Origin: Pseudopyrenochaeta lycopersici
Lineage: Eukaryota; Ascomycota; Dothideomycetes; Pleosporales; Pseudopyrenochaetaceae
Assembly (NCBI GenBank): GCA_003313425.1
Contig: NHZP01000052.1
Coordinates: 62,001 to 126,000 of the forward strand
Reading direction: 5' to 3'
Length of the DNA stretch: 64,000 bases
Position 1 is the stretch's first letter; every line of letters begins with the position of its first letter. This document shows, piece by piece, positions 1-11,274 of the stretch. The notes beneath the pieces are model-generated. The model saw nothing but the letters and a program-made list of their open reading frames with translations. It was not told the origin of the DNA and searched no databases. The translations under genes and the position numbers were made by a program.

Positions 1-3000
1 TCCCTGCTGCTATCGGTGCTGCACAAGATGTCCCGCTCATCAGCTTATGATCCTCACTGCCTTGTAGCTGCGGTGGCCACGCCGACTTAACACACTCGCC
101 AAGGACCATAATCCTCATACTGTCCTGTGGACTCGGCGTGAAGGTCGAGTGGTCTCCATCGCCGTCGGCAGAATGCACGCAAATAACGTTGCTATCATTT
201 GCCGGCCACGCAACTCCACCCGGACGGTTTTTCCCATCATTAGAAGCTGCTGCAAACATGAGAACTCTGTGATACGCTGCGTGCTGAATTGCTGCGTCGA
301 GTTCTTCATGTTCTTCTCCAAAGCCAAAGGACATTACAATGATATCAACCTTCCACTCGTCTACAGCATGTTTGATGGCCTAGACACAGTCAACTATAAG
401 CTTAAATCAACTTGCGACATGCTCACTTTTGCGATTGTGCCTGCCGAGCTTTTAGTTGGTTTCCTCCTAAAAACTCTGCCAACGTAGATAGCTGCATTTG
501 GTGCAATCTTCCTAAGGAGAATTGCGAGATGTGTGCCATGACCTGATTGGTCCTTCCAATCTGTCTCATTGTCGACCCAGTCCTGGTACATTATCCCAGG
601 TTCATTATCATAAATATCCTTGTTGTCTTGGGAGAGTTGAATGCCGCTATCCAAAATAGCGATTCGAACCCTTTGCGCATTCGATTTGGTTGGGCTTCGC
701 AAGTCGGCCACACGAGCGAGGGCATCGTTATGCCAATCGAACCATTTTTGCGCTGCTGTGACCCTACCCATGTTTAATCAAGACATCTATGAACAAGAAG
801 ATAAGACTGTAGGTTCGCTTACTTCTTTTGGTCCACAATTTCTTCTCGATCTCGATATATACAAGCTTCGCGGCGCTCGGCGAAAGATGCTGCATCAGCA
901 CTTTCATGCGCGGATTGCACATGGGCCTTTGAGTTGACTTTATTGACTGAAAACGTTAGCATAAATAGCTGCATGTATCATGAGATATGGGATCTATACC
1001 TTTATTGTTGATTTGAACGTTCCTCTCAATTGATACAGTCGACCGGCGACTTAGACTGTTCAAGCCGCTGATGTCTTCAAGGCCCTCTCTTTCGACATCT
1101 GGAACCAGAGACTTGTGGAGCTCATCCAAGGAGACTTTATATCCATGCTCAAGCTCATACGCCAAAGGCCATACGATGCAAGATAAGATGTAGTGTCGGA
1201 TGGGGCCCTCTTCCGACAAGTGGTTGCTTGGGAAATTGGGAGGTGGTTCAAGCTTCAAACAGGCACGAATGGCCTTACCTAGACCAGTGGGTAATCTTTT
1301 TGTGCCCCTATGTCGGTCTTCTCTTTCTAAAACTTTGAGGAGCCGCAACGCTTCGCCGTTGTCTTTGTTACACTGTTTCCATGAATTTTCTTCTTCGGTC
1401 CTTCTAAATCTAGTACCAGTGGCTATCTCAAGAAATATAATTCCTAAAGCTAAAATTGCGGGATGGGTATGGAATTGCATATGATGCGTTGGGTCTTTCG
1501 GCTTGTTGCAGTTTTGTAAGTCCACGGAAACGTAGGGGAATGTCAGCATTGGTGTTGTCGAAGTGTTTGACCGACGAACAAAGTATACCATGCTGCTGCG
1601 CCACTCCAGCTGTAACCAAGAACTTGGATAGAGATAGAGCATTGAGTTAGCGAGAATATAGCATAAGATTAATTGTTCCCGCGGATTGCACTTCGCGATG
1701 TAAGAAACCTCGATCCCATCTCCTAAAAGTTGTTGAAGAGGCTCCATAGTTGTATGATAATTGATTCGTTCAAGTAGTTTTGGTTTGAGGTGCCAGAACT
1801 TCTCATTCTCGATTAAGAAGTCGACTTGCGACGTCTCGTCACTATCACGTAGATACTGACAGAGGTTCTGGTTGACGAGCTCCCGTAATTCTGGGACATT
1901 CCCACTGAATCTAGAATAATATCAAGATCTGTAAATGATTGAGAGCATATTCAACAAGCGACCTACGTTGGATTTTTTATCTCCACATTCGTTACTTTCC
2001 ATTCAACACTATCCTTGCACACTGGTAAGAGCACCTCAAACTTGGGTGGAAACCGCAATCTTTCTGCCTTCATTCTTGCTGTGGATTTTGGTGCTAATTC
2101 ACGATGTCGAATGAGACTGAGCCTTGCTTCTCGTGCGTTATTCGGTCTCGCAATCCGTTGAGAACAATTGCAACGCCAGTGGTGCTCCAGAATATTGTAG
2201 ACTCTGTCAGCGAAGTCTTTCATCCCATGACTAGGGTGCTGAGAGAGGCTTAAACTCTCCATATCTGGCTGGAAGTGATCGCTACAGTATATATCTAGCA
2301 AGTGCTTCGCAGCCCTTCGAATCCGTTTAAGAAATTTGTCGCGTTTATCGGCGTCCCGCTGCTCTTTCTGGTGGAACAAAAAAATGCCTTTCCCAAAAGC
2401 TGCTAAGTACTGATTACGTTTGACTTCTGACTGGTTCAATACCTCCGAGCACTCTTGATAACCGCCCCCACCAGTCGACATGATGCTAATCTCGAGAGCA
2501 TGCAGTTGTGGAAATTGCGTGCGGTCGCTGCGTTTCGCGACGGCCATCTACGAAATCAGGTAATGAATAGCTATTGGCATTAATAGGGGAGAAGAACGTA
2601 CTTCACTTGGCTTTGGTGCGGCAAAGACATTTGGAAACGGTTTCCTCCTGGTCGGAAAACGTGTCTCAAGAGCCGTCAGCAGCTTTGTAACGTCTATATC
2701 GTCTAGGCCTGAAGCCCATTCTCCACCAGACATATGTATGGCCAATCCAATAGTCACTATATCTGCGTAACATTCTTGAGCGTCTCTTCGTAGCCTTGCG
2801 TCCTCGTACTCAGCTTCCACGAACTCTCTAGCTAGAACCCCAAAGGCCGGAATAACCCGACTAAGAAGTTCTAGTTGCCACATGGGGGCCACATAAAGGG
2901 AAATATTACTCAATATGTTTTTGATACGAACCACAACATATGCATGAAAGAGCGGCCCTTGTGTCGAACTGTGTCTTTCCTGAACATCGGGCCCAGGTTC

Positions 3001-3039
3001 AGCCGCACGGGTGGGGCAGGTTTCTTGCCACCCTATCAT
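1..3039 (-). CDS. Subtilisin-like (S8) serine peptidase with N-terminal DUF7580 domain, 3' end cut by the window
   Basis: Exons on the minus strand are 3039-2602, 2547-1967, 1910-1000, 946-823, 763-427 and 379-1; every junction is GT-AG and keeps frame, and the gene runs off the left edge. The first half resembles the fungal DUF7580 region (HHWRCNC, HPAILALGIIFLEIATG), with a helical stretch before it. The second half is a peptidase S8 domain with all three catalytic motifs: Asp in AILDSGI (exon 5), His in GHGTHLA (exon 5) and Ser in SGTSCAAPIAAG (near base 20). No signal peptide is visible, so a cytosolic role is inferred. This architecture is common in filamentous ascomycetes and is often discussed with NLR-like immunity or incompatibility genes; no substrate is known. 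It diverges from the zinc-finger/pseudokinase gene with 166 bp between start codons. The start at 3039 is uncertain; Met at 2886 or a further upstream exon is possible. Confidence 0.85.
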
Positions 3040-3205
3040 ACGAGAAGACCTCCCGCGTGTCCTCCAACATCTTACCCCGCCAAATCTGGACTACCTCCTT
3101 GTTGTCCTTCCGTAAACTTCAACGTACCGGATGATGGACGCGGCTGGAGTCTGTGACCGGAAAAATTTATTGAAATAATGTACATATCGCTTACTGCTAT
3201 GCACA

Positions 3206-6200
3206 ATGGAGCGAGAGGTCAACCCCCAAGTGACTGCCAGCCTCAAAAGTCTCGCCCTAGCCTGCTCGCAGCAGTTTCAGCAGTTGTCGGGGACAGAAGC
3301 TACTCAAGCAGGCAAGAATAACGCAAGAGATGGATTCTGGGCATCGCGTCAGTCCGCTGACTTCAACTTATGGTGTGCCAACACCGGTGTTACTTCCGAG
3401 GGTCGTCGTTCGATCGATATCCGTCTCAAAGATGTACCCGAGATTTGCGAGATCCTTCAGCAACTACTTCAGTCGCTTTATGGCGATCTCACCAAGCTCA
3501 TAGCGCAATATGCTGGGCTATTCACGCAGATCGTCGACACCAAGGACAGCCTTCAAGATGTTGATTCTAAATCAGATACTGAATCACTCTCATTTGAATC
3601 CCTTTCTTCTTCTGAAGGTTCTCAACTGCAGATTGAAATAGAAAACGGCGCAGCGCCGGAACAACGTTACGAACTCGAGCTGAAAAGACACATTGGGGAT
3701 ACAATTGACCGTCTCCAAGGACAAGCCAGACGCATAGAGCGCGCAGGGGCCCAACACCGACGAAACAGAGTTGAAATCTACCGAGAAAAGGAGCGCCCTA
3801 AACAAGTCTACGAGGGCTTTCAAAAGCTCGGGATTTGGAAAGCCAATGAGCAATTTAAGTTGGCATCCGAAGTCATCAAAGCTAGAATGGCTGAATCGTT
3901 TGCCAGACGCAGAATCCGATTTGAATATCTGCAGGAACATCAGAAGAAACGGTCCATTGCTATTTCCAAATTACCAGATAGTAACCCAGCGCCGTTCCTT
4001 CAAAATAATAACGACGTGGATGTGGCACCAATTTTAGAAGAAAAGGAAGGACCAGAAATGCCAAATATCACAACTAAAGATTACCCACACGACCAACGGA
4101 CACTGTTCTCAGCAACAGTGAACACTCAATACAACTTGCCTCCCGAGCCGAAGAGGAAGGAACGAGCAGAGAGCGTCAAGTCGGTAGCACTTCCACACAC
4201 AGGGTTTCCTCCACCACCACAAACGAGATTTGGGAAGTTTCAGTGCCCTTACTGTATCCTCGAATACCGTGACAGTGAAGCTGAAATGGTACGTTGGAGG
4301 TGAGTGCAACGCACTTGGAAATCATTACATGTCTTGCTAAATAACCTTGACAGACAGCACGTCATGCAAGACTTTGAACCTTATTTCTGTACTTTTGAGG
4401 ACTGCAAAGCACCTTTTGACGTGCCCAATTCGTTTGACGGCTTACTGGAACATTTGCAAAGCCATCTGCCTGTGAGACATCACATTGACAAATCTGACGG
4501 CGAGCATAAAGAATTCATTGAAACTGAGTTCGAGCACCATATCAACAGTCACGGCGAGGTGCCTGATGACATTATGGTTGCTTTGAAGGATTCAAGCCGA
4601 ATGAAAGGTGCCTTTTTATTTGAAAGCTGCCCTTTTTGTGGTGGCTACCCAGAAGATCTGGAGAAGAGATTCTCAAACCGAGACACGCTGGATGCCCAGA
4701 GGGAACTGCGGAGACATATAAAACAGCATATGCAAGAAATCGCGCTGTTCCTACCTCCGTATAGATCTGATATTTTTGATGAAGATGAAGACGTTAAGGG
4801 TTCTGATGTCACACACCGTCAAAGCATTAGCGATGAGATACCGGAAGATGGACTCAACACCGAGCCTTTTTGCGATCGGATCGACTGCGATTGCAAAACT
4901 GCTAGCGATGGCCCTGATGAGCCTTCTATGATCCATACTTTGTCCGCATTCGAACCACTAGCTGGATCGGCGATAGTTAAAGGATGGATATGTTGCGTCT
5001 GTGGCAATAATTATCAGGAGAACGAGGAGATTAGTTGCAAGCGTTGTGGCAACCAAACCAAGTGTCAATCATGTCAGACGTACGAGTATGACCGATCTCA
5101 TATTGGCGACTGGTCGAACTTGCTCGACTCTTCCACATATGACCACTCTGACACGACAGATGACGAAAAATGGGGAGACAATTGCCTACACACGTTCATT
5201 CTGCGTTATTCCTTTGAAAGGGCAACCGATATGTCATGGTGTATGTCCATATTCCAGCAGTTGGTTGAGCCGGAGGAAGTCGAAGACAAGCAACTCCGAC
5301 CATCTTCGACAAGTGACAGCAGAGCCATCATAAAATACTTGCTTGCTCTCAATATTGAATTTAAAATGGAAGACTCCAACATGCCCCCAGAAGTGTTGGA
5401 AGCGGCTCAGAATGGTCGATTGAGCGTTGTGCGGCAGCTCTTCGCCAGTGGAAGTGTTCCCAAATCAATGGGAAGCGTTTCCAAATTGATGGCGCAACGT
5501 ACTGAATCTTCTCGCAACTTGCGGGAGGGAGATGTCTATGGTCATCTCGTGGACTCAGTCAAGGTTGGTAACGAAGATACAACCAATGAAACTGAAATTG
5601 GTCTCAATGAGCTTCGTCCCCGCAACGCCGACTCTTTCCCTTCAGATTTTGAGGAAGGCGACCGTATAGAAGCTTTCTATAAAGACATACCTGTCTGGAT
5701 CGAGTGGACACAGAGCGAATACCCCCCTTGGCTACCTGACTCCAAGACTCCGAGCCGTGTTAAGAACCTTGTTTCCATGTTCAATTTTATTAACACAGCG
5801 GATGACGCAAAAAATCTCCCTGTTCCTCAGTGCCTTGGTATCGTGAACGACGACGATGAGGGACGTATTGGCATTGTTTTTGGAAACCCACGTGGAGTAC
5901 CCTCCACAATACGGCCTAGGTCATTACGCGCCCATCTTTCAGGAGATTACCCAGCCATACCTAGTGCCTCCACTCGGGTTCAATTAATGGGCCTCTTGTA
6001 TAAAATCACTGAGAGCATCCACAGCGCCGGCCTTCTACACAGAGCTATCTGTTCCGAGAATATCCTTTTTTTTCTGCCAACGAACCTGCATAATTTCAAC
6101 TTTACGCACCCTTATTTCTCTGGTTTCAGCTTTTCTCGCCCCGCTCAACGCGATGACGTAACAGAACGACCTATGGAAAGCCCAAAGACTGACATTTACC

Positions 6201-9043
6201 GTCATCCCCTCATTCAGCAAACAGGGAATCGTAACGGTCCGGGCGATCGATCCATATTCGACAAGAGCCATGATATGTACTCCCTTGGCATTGTGATGCT
6301 TGAAATTGCACACTGGAGACCCATAGAGACGATTATGGGAATTGATATTGTCCGAGCGCGACCAAAGCACACCTGGTCAGTGCGTAATCGTTTACTGGGG
6401 GCAGATTCGCACATAGTGGAACATGTCAAATATAGCCTCGGATACGCCGTTGAGGGAGCTATCCAGGCTTGCATCGAAGGTGTATCAAGTACTTGGGCGG
6501 ATATTGACCAACTCATATACAAAAGCCAAAGGAAGACGCCAGAAGACAGAGAGACTCAAGATCCGACGACACAAGATCTTACACCCCGAGAGAGACTTGA
6601 AGCATTTTTCACAGATTTTAAACTGCACAAAGTTTATGAGGGCTCTGTCATCGAGGAAATCGGTCTTATCCTGCAACAATGTGGAGAGCGCGCCTACAAA
6701 GCCCCACGAACCTACATCATTCTACGCACAATCAGTCGACTAGAAGTATTGAAACCTCTGCTAGATGCAGGATTTAGCGATTATTGGTTCCCAGTTGACA
6801 TCCGATGCCTCCCAGACATATTGGATTCTGGGACCAAATCGAGTATCGTACAGCATCAAGACCTTATTTTGGCAGAATCACCAGATTTTGAGAATGGAAC
6901 GCATTTCCATTTTGCCAACAATGAAGCCATATATTCCATATTTCAAATCATGGCAACCGCGATAGGCCGAGGTAGCTTTGGGGAAGTACACGTAATCCAA
7001 AGCAAAATTAGCCGAGAACGTTATGCCCTTAGGAGGGTACGTCGACCAAGAAACTTCAAAGAGTTCAAGACGGAAATCACTCAGTTCGCTCATGAAATCC
7101 AAGTCATGAGGAAATTAGAACACAGACACCTGGTTAAGTACGTCGGAAGCTATACAACTACTAGATATCTTGGTCTTATCATGTCGCCAGTCGCCGACTC
7201 TGATCTTCAAGAATATCTGGAACAACCCTTACAAAACATAGATGCTACATTGTTGTCTTCATTCTTTGGCTGCCTGGCCGTGGCACTGTCACATCTCCAC
7301 GCCATAGGAGTGAGACATGACGGCCTCAAACCTACTGCAATCCTAATCCGGGAAGGTAACGTTCTTATATCCGGCTTCGGGATTGCTCAAGACTTCTCAG
7401 GCATGGAGTCGAGCACAACAGAGGGGCCTGGACCGTACATTCCAAAATACTGTGCACCTGAAATTGCCAGTGCCTATCGTCGGGGCCCATCTGCTGACAT
7501 CTGGTCGCTCGGCTGTATCTTCTTAGAGATCACAGTAGCACTCCATAACCTTACCAGAGGTTGGCTAGATGAATTTTACAACATTTCTGGCACACGTTCC
7601 CCATTTTATTACGCAAATACTGGGGCAACAAGGGAACTTCTGGAATATTTAGAAACATCCTCGAATTATCAAGAACGGCGGCCTTTAATCTGGATCAAAG
7701 ACATGCTTCAAGTCACGAGTAGGAGCCGTCCTACTGCAGTATCAATTGCAGAAACAATAATCATTGAAAGTATTGACTCTTTCAAGTTCTGTGGAGAGTG
7801 TTGCGTGGTAGAAAACTCTGATGAGCTCCAAGACCATATAGTATCGCCATTCATACATAGCATTAGTAGAACTGACAGCTCTCCGCACGCTCTCCTCCCG
7901 ATAGCTCACCCTGAAGCCACGTTATATCCACCTCGTTCGGACATTGAAGAAGGCTTGGACGACACCCATGAGCAGATATCTGGGCAGCCTCCTGAAGATT
8001 TCACCTTATCTGACACAAATGTTCGAGGTTCTATGCAGTCTGATAACACTACAAACTACTCACTCGGCTCCGGTAACCTCGGCACCCAGCTTGAATCTAA
8101 CAGAATTTCAAATGTACAGACGGGCTTCTACAGTACCAGTCACGAAAATGTTGACGGGAAAGGAGAGCAAACATCAGAGGGTCAATCACATGAACAAGTC
8201 GCAGCTAAAATCAGCGAATCAAACACTATCAATGCCGATAGGGCTTCAACATCAATCGCTACCCCCGGCCTTTCAGTTCCTAGAGGCATCCTCAAACGAC
8301 CAACCCCAAAGTTCCCCGAAGACACTGAACCCATACGTGAGGGTGTCGCGCCGCTCAAATCGTCATTGAAAGGAAAGGATATCCCAGCTGGAGCTCGATG
8401 GACACGAATTGACCGAAAACTCGTAAATCCTCAAGCTTTAGAAGAGGCCAATGAGCGCTTTGAAGAACGCACAGATTGTGTGATCGTGTTACGTGTTCTT
8501 GCAAGAGAAGAAGTTCAGGATCTCGCTGACCGCACAAAAGAAATCCGCGAGGTTCGAGACAGTGAATATGATGAGCCGGGCCAGGCAGGGGATACATTTC
8601 ATGGTTCGTATTTTAATTCTCGAATTCAACGCACTCAACTTGATTAATTTATCACCTCAGATGGATGGAGGGGTTTCGGTAAGCGAAGCGATGTCGCAGC
8701 CAAACCCGTCATAAATACAGCCAGAGGGCGAGTGGATCGGCAGAAATTCCGCGATGGAGACGATAACATTGCTGAATCACTGTTGCCTTCAGACCGCGAT
8801 GCTGCTGCGACACGGAAATCTGGCATTCGTCGCTCCTTGACCACCCATGTCGATTTAGGTGAGGGGGGCTACTCGTACACTGATCCAAAGAAATTATTCC
8901 AAGACACAGAGCCTTCCTGGCGTCGACCACGTGCCGGCTCTGTAGACCGCTTCCAACATTCCGCCTTGACGGGTACTGATCGTGCTCGTGGTTCTCGTGA
9001 GCATGGCCGGTTCTTGTCTGCCCGCCAGAAATACGAAAGTTGA
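3206..9043 (+). CDS. Large multi-zinc-finger protein with two pseudokinase domains and a DUF8035-like C terminus
   Basis: Exons 3206-4299, 4354-8603 and 8661-9043 give 1908 residues. Residues 1-90 match the conserved N-terminal region of fungal C2H2 proteins (FWASRQSADFNLWCA). C2H2-type fingers follow around 347-480 (FQCPYC; WRQHVMQDFEPYFCT spans the first intron), then a Cys-x2-Cys cluster (WICCVCGNNY, CKRC, CQSC) near 585-615. Residues about 800-1085 look like a degenerate kinase fold with LLHRAICSENIL in place of the HRD loop. A second kinase fold (about 1236-1490) keeps the glycine loop GRGSFGEV and the DIWSLGCIFLEI segment, but has ALRR, HDGLKP and SGFG where VAIK Lys, HRD Asp and DFG Asp belong. 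Residues about 1670-1800 resemble DUF8035 (GARWTRIDRKLVNP, IVLRVL). It is therefore probably a signalling scaffold or sensor rather than an active kinase. Its function is not known. Confidence 0.85.
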
Positions 9044-9733
9044 GCTACAACACGAAGACCTAAAGCCACAAGCCGAGCCTTCATCAGATTCTACTACAAA
9101 TATTGGGGTTCTGCCAACTGCATAGCATCCTGCAGTCTCCAGGCTGACACCCGATTGGGAATCCCCTAAGAATTCGGTGAAGGCAAATGTGACCAGGGGT
9201 TCTGGCCTCAATTACGAAGCCAGGGGGATAGCGTATCGAGTGCTGCCTAGTTTCAGTTAATGGCAATCATGAATACTAGGATAGTAAATGTTTCGACGGT
9301 GCAAAACTGCCTGGCAGACTTATATGGGATGTTGTAGGGATGAATTTCATGAGATAATGTAACTGTAGCTACAGAAAGGGAGCAAACTTGAGCTTATGAG
9401 GGGCCTCCTTACCAAGACAGTAGATGATTTTCGCCTACCAAATGGCAAGATGAATTGAGAGCGCACTTGAGTATTTCGAACCACGTTTGTGGTTAATAAA
9501 CTGAAAGCAGGACTTGTCACCCGGGTTTGATATTCCTTGGTGTACTCATCGCGATCTAGTATATTTTCAAGCACCCCAATACATGATAATGCCCGCATTA
9601 GATGTGGTGTGACTTAGATTGAGGTCACGAGACATGTCTCGGAACCCAAACATCGCTTCACTTGCTTAACCAATCTAATCGACCACCACATGCCAAAGCA
9701 CCTACACAACCCATGAATGCCGTCAATTTCACC
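9044..9733. other. Intergenic, no gene seen
   Basis: This gap lies between two convergent genes. An open stretch on the minus strand (9347-9598) has no recognisable motif and no supporting splice structure. Nothing else was seen. Confidence 0.6.
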
Positions 9734-10755
9734 TCAGAACTTTTGTTTCGCCATCCACTCCTCTGCCTCCTCCTTAAACTCAAGCCTCCACCTCGTAAGC
9801 GGCGGTCGCTCATTAAGAATATCGCCCACGCTCCACAACATGCGCTTCTTGTCCGTCTCCTCGCTGACATCGTTGTCTGGGCAAATGATGTAGAATTTGT
9901 TGTCAGACATCTTCTTGTACATGTAGTCTGCGACTTGGTCGGGGGTCCATGCACCAGCGGGCTTTTCCTTCTCTGAGCCAGGTACGTTGCCGGACTATTT
10001 TGTACGGTTAGCGTGCTTGAACGAGTTTGGAGGGAGGGGTTGGAGAGATTTACCAAGCCTGTGAATGTCCAGCCGGGAACTAGTAAATGCACACCGATAT
10101 TTGTATCTTTCAAGTCGTAGCTTAGGTGTTCTGCTAGCGCCTTGACGGCCGCTTTACTGGCGTTGTACGCTGCGCTTCCAGGCGGATTCGTAATACCCTG
10201 CTTACTACCTGTGATCACAATCGCTGAAGCTTCACTCGAAGAGCGAGATTGGAAAGATGGCACATAAGTATTCAGGCCATTTACTACACCGTTGAGATTG
10301 GTGTTAAGAATCTGTCTGGTGTCAGAATAATGGTTCGACATGTTGTTCTTTACTAAAGTTGGACAGCAAAACATGTCCTTTCCACCGACACTCTGATGTA
10401 GCTCTCGCCTCGGTATGTCATATTCATTTCGGCCAAAAATACTACTACTCACCTTATCAAAACACTCCGCATCCCCCCAAGTCCCTCTAACCATGACCCC
10501 CGCATTCAGCATCAAGAAATCCACGTCTCCAACCTGCTCTTTCAATTTCTTCCATTCCTCCCGATTCCCCACATCTGCCTTGACACACTGCACATCGCCT
10601 TTCAAGTTTTTCTGCGCGAGATCAAGCGTCGTCTGGTTGAAGTCTGCGATGGTGACTTTCATCGAGTGCTTCAGACACAATTGCGCGACAGCGTAGCCAA
10701 CACCAGATGCACCGCCTGTGATGAGGGCGCGGGCTGAGGGGCGGAAAACGGACAT
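9734..10755 (-). CDS. Short-chain dehydrogenase/reductase
   Basis: Exons 10755-10453, 10311-10054 and 9994-9734 encode 273 residues, the usual size of a classical SDR. The Rossmann motif TGGASGVG lies at about 13-20 and NAGV near 85. The catalytic Ser is in ITGSKQG (S137), and Tyr and Lys are in YNASK (Y150, K154), so the enzyme should be active with NAD(P)(H). ATG 10755 was preferred over an upstream in-frame Met because it puts the nucleotide-binding strand at the N terminus as in the family, and because a TATA-like box lies about 75 bp upstream. The first intron is 141 bp, longer than most here. The substrate cannot be told from the sequence. The gene is separated from the PKS by the lipase and lies on the opposite strand, so a role in that pathway is not supported. 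Confidence 0.92.
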
Positions 10756-10828
10756 TTTAGGGGCGTGAATGTATTGTAGAAGGCTCAAGGACGTATTATT
10801 ATTATTATTCAGGGGAGCGCTGGTTTCA

Positions 10829-10835
10829 TTATATA
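10829..10835 (-). promoter_or_regulatory. TATA-like box upstream of the SDR gene
   Basis: The minus strand reads TATATAA about 75 bp before ATG 10755. It also argues that the longer upstream reading frame is 5' UTR. Confidence 0.4.
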
Positions 10836-11274
10836 CCAATTGGAGCTTGATGTGCTGGGATAAAGCGGGGGGCCAATGACGCCGAAGAATCTGGACTTCA
10901 TATCCTAACCCCGCGCTTTATATCCGGCACCAATATGGCCTCTCAAAATTTAGCGGGTCTTGTCAGGGAATAGGTTTCTGGTCACAATGTGTGTGAATAA
11001 TTCGAGTTAATTTTCTTTCATGGGGTGTCTTAAGACTAAAGGAAACGTTCAGCGTCAGTCCACTCTTTAAATGAAAATGCAGTGTCGTTCTCGCCTCAAT
11101 TGCACTAATGCACGAGTGAAAAGAAAATTATTTATTGTGTATAGTATGTTAGGAGATCGCCGAAGCAAATGGGTATCTTAGTCTAGTCTTCCACGTCCTT
11201 ACATTCGCCGCTCTATTGTTTGGCTTTCTTGCTCAAACATCGATAGCCACAAGTAAATATCAGGGCCGCATTGT
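10836..11274. other. Intergenic, SDR promoter side
   Basis: The start of the SDR gene and the 3' end of the lipase gene flank this stretch. No coding sequence or RNA gene was recognised. Confidence 0.5.
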
